Assembly: GCA_021154515.1 (NCBI GenBank)
Contig: JAJKIL010000255.1
Coordinates: 1-6,190 of the forward strand
Direction: 5' to 3'
DNA length: 6,190 nt
From: Niastella sp.
GTDB lineage: Bacteria > Bacteroidota > Bacteroidia > Chitinophagales > Chitinophagaceae
Each line of letters begins with the position of its first letter. Position 1 is the stretch's first letter. The notes beneath the pieces were generated by a model. It had not been told where the DNA came from. It did no database searches and worked only from the letters and a program-made list of their open reading frames with translations. This document shows positions 5,111 to 6,190 of the stretch, in pieces. The translations under genes were made by a program, and so were the position numbers.

Positions 5111-6190
5111 ATGGAAGAACAGAAACAGCAGGGCGTGGCACAACTGGTCGATCATCTTTTCCGGCACCAGTCGGGAAAGATGATCGCTGTGCTCACCCGC
5201 ATCTTTGGTATGCATAACCTGGAAATGATAGAAGACGTGGTGCAGGAATCTTTTTTGCGCGCCATGCATGCCTGGACGTTCGGGCAATTGCCCGAAAACC
5301 CGGCCGGCTGGCTGATGCAGGTAGCCCGCAACCGGGCTATTGATATTATTCGCCGCCAGCAACATTTTCAACATTACTCCCGCGAGCTGGCAACCGAACT
5401 GCAACAGGAAGCGGAGAACACCGTACAACAATTCTTCTCAGAAACAGAAATTGCCGACAGCCAGCTGCGGATGATCTTTGCCTGTTGTCATCCCTCCTTA
5501 AAAGAAGAAGACCAGGTAGCGCTCACGCTGAAAACCGTATCGGGTTTTGGCGTAACTGAAATTGCGCATGCCCTGCTTACCAATGAAGCCGTTATTCAAA
5601 AACGTTTATACAGGGCCAAACAGTTTTTAAAAGACAACAGTATTTCGCTGGATATCCCTTCGGGCCGCGAGTTGAACAGCAGGCTTCATATAGTGTATAC
5701 CGTGTTGTACCTGCTTTTTAACGAAGGGTATAAATCACAACAGCCTAATGAAGTGATCCGCAAAGACCTGTGTGTGGAAGCCATGCGGCTTTGCCTGTTA
5801 CTGGCAGAACACCGGGCCGGAAAACAGCCCACCACTTTTGCCTTGTTCTCCCTGATGTGTTTTCAGGCATCGCGGTTTGAAAGCCGCATCGATGAAAACA
5901 ATTCCATCATTCTATTGCAACACCAGGACAGAAACACCTGGAACAAAGCGCTTATTCAAAAAGGATATGAATACCTGAACCTGTCATCCCAGGGTGAAGA
6001 ACTGACCGTTTACCATCTCGAATCAGCTATTGCCGCAGAACATTGTATGGCCAATTCCTTTGCAGCCACGAACTGGCAGCGCTTGCTGCAGTTGTACGAT
6101 ATGCTGCTGGAGCAAAAGCGCACGCCACTGGTTATATTGAACCGGGCCATTGTACTGTGGCAATTAAATGAAACCGCAGCAGCGTTGAAG
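5111..6190 (+). CDS. ECF42-type RNA polymerase sigma factor with C-terminal extension, 3' end cut off
   Basis: The frame is open for 360 codons from the ATG at 5111 to the window end with no stop; full-length relatives are roughly 400-420 residues, so the tail is missing. Region sigma-2 covers about 12-82, with EDVVQESFLRAMHAW (41-55) as the core-binding part and NPAGWLMQVARNRAIDIIRR (63-82) as the -10 recognition part. Region sigma-4 covers about 115-172: LRMIFACCHPSL (119-130), then a helix-turn-helix at SGFGVTEIAHALLTNEAVIQ (144-163). From about 185 onward is a long extension with VLYLLFNEGY (198-207), characteristic of the COG4941 (DUF6596) sigma factors, rich in helices and TPR-like towards LNRAIVLWQLNE. 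Such factors lack a linked classical anti-sigma factor, and the extension is thought to control activity. It would redirect RNA polymerase, probably including to its own operon (inference). No Shine-Dalgarno is seen; the three-base gap suggests coupling to the DGPF gene. Confidence 0.94.
   Translation, partial: MEEQKQQGVAQLVDHLFRHQSGKMIAVLTRIFGMHNLEMIEDVVQESFLRAMHAWTFGQLPENPAGWLMQVARNRAIDIIRRQQHFQHYSRELATELQQEAENTVQQFFSETEIADSQLRMIFACCHPSLKEEDQVALTLKTVSGFGVTEIAHALLTNEAVIQKRLYRAKQFLKDNSISLDIPSGRELNSRLHIVYTVLYLLFNEGYKSQQPNEVIRKDLCVEAMRLCLLLAEHRAGKQPTTFALFSLMCFQASRFESRIDENNSIILLQHQDRNTWNKALIQKGYEYLNLSSQGEELTVYHLESAIAAEHCMANSFAATNWQRLLQLYDMLLEQKRTPLVILNRAIVLWQLNETAAALK

Noticed and set aside
5042..5431. 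129-codon open frame on the minus strand
   Set aside because: It overlaps the end of the DGPF gene and the sigma-2 region of the ECF factor in antisense; the histidine- and phenylalanine-rich product has no domain signature.

Overview
The window looks like chromosomal DNA from a Bacteroidota bacterium, most likely in or near the family Chitinophagaceae. The main pointers are a BlaI-type repressor next to an M56 peptidase with a TonB-like proline-rich tail, a secreted protein ending in a type IX (Por) secretion tail, start codons that mostly lack a Shine-Dalgarno sequence, and several TAnnTTTG-type -7 promoter elements. The genus cannot be fixed from this sequence alone.

Left part (1-1770, minus strand): a two-gene unit. 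A BlaI/MecI/CopY-family winged-helix repressor (1405-1770) comes first, followed by a membrane M56 (BlaR1-like) zinc peptidase (start at 1290, running off the window at base 1). By analogy with BlaI/BlaR1, the peptidase would relieve repression by the regulator. The M56 protein has no visible beta-lactam sensor domain. Its exported part is a small conserved segment followed by proline-rich linkers. In front of the repressor are two 15-bp palindromes of the same design, laid over a plausible promoter. They are strong candidates for the autoregulatory operators. A long imperfect inverted repeat separates the two genes.

Middle part (1771-3545, plus strand): a divergent intergenic region leads to a secreted thioredoxin-fold protein with a CDHC active site (1997-2503). 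A complete LDH-like malate dehydrogenase gene, mdh (2616-3545), follows with its own promoter signal. That signal sits inside a perfect 16-bp palindrome. After mdh lies an unusual pair of opposed arrays of 7-bp repeats (about 3560-3672) that can fold into a hairpin.

Right part (3804-6190, plus strand): a 257-residue secreted protein with an FN3-like domain and a type IX sorting tail is closed by a clear intrinsic terminator (4603-4635). A two-gene unit follows: a YCII-related/DGPF protein (4745-5107) and, 3 bases later, an ECF42-type sigma factor with a C-terminal extension (5111 to beyond the right edge). DGPF-ECF42 pairing is a recurrent arrangement whose physiological role is poorly understood. 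No RNA genes, CRISPR arrays, insertion sequences or phage genes were seen. All genes appear intact apart from the two cut by the window edges.
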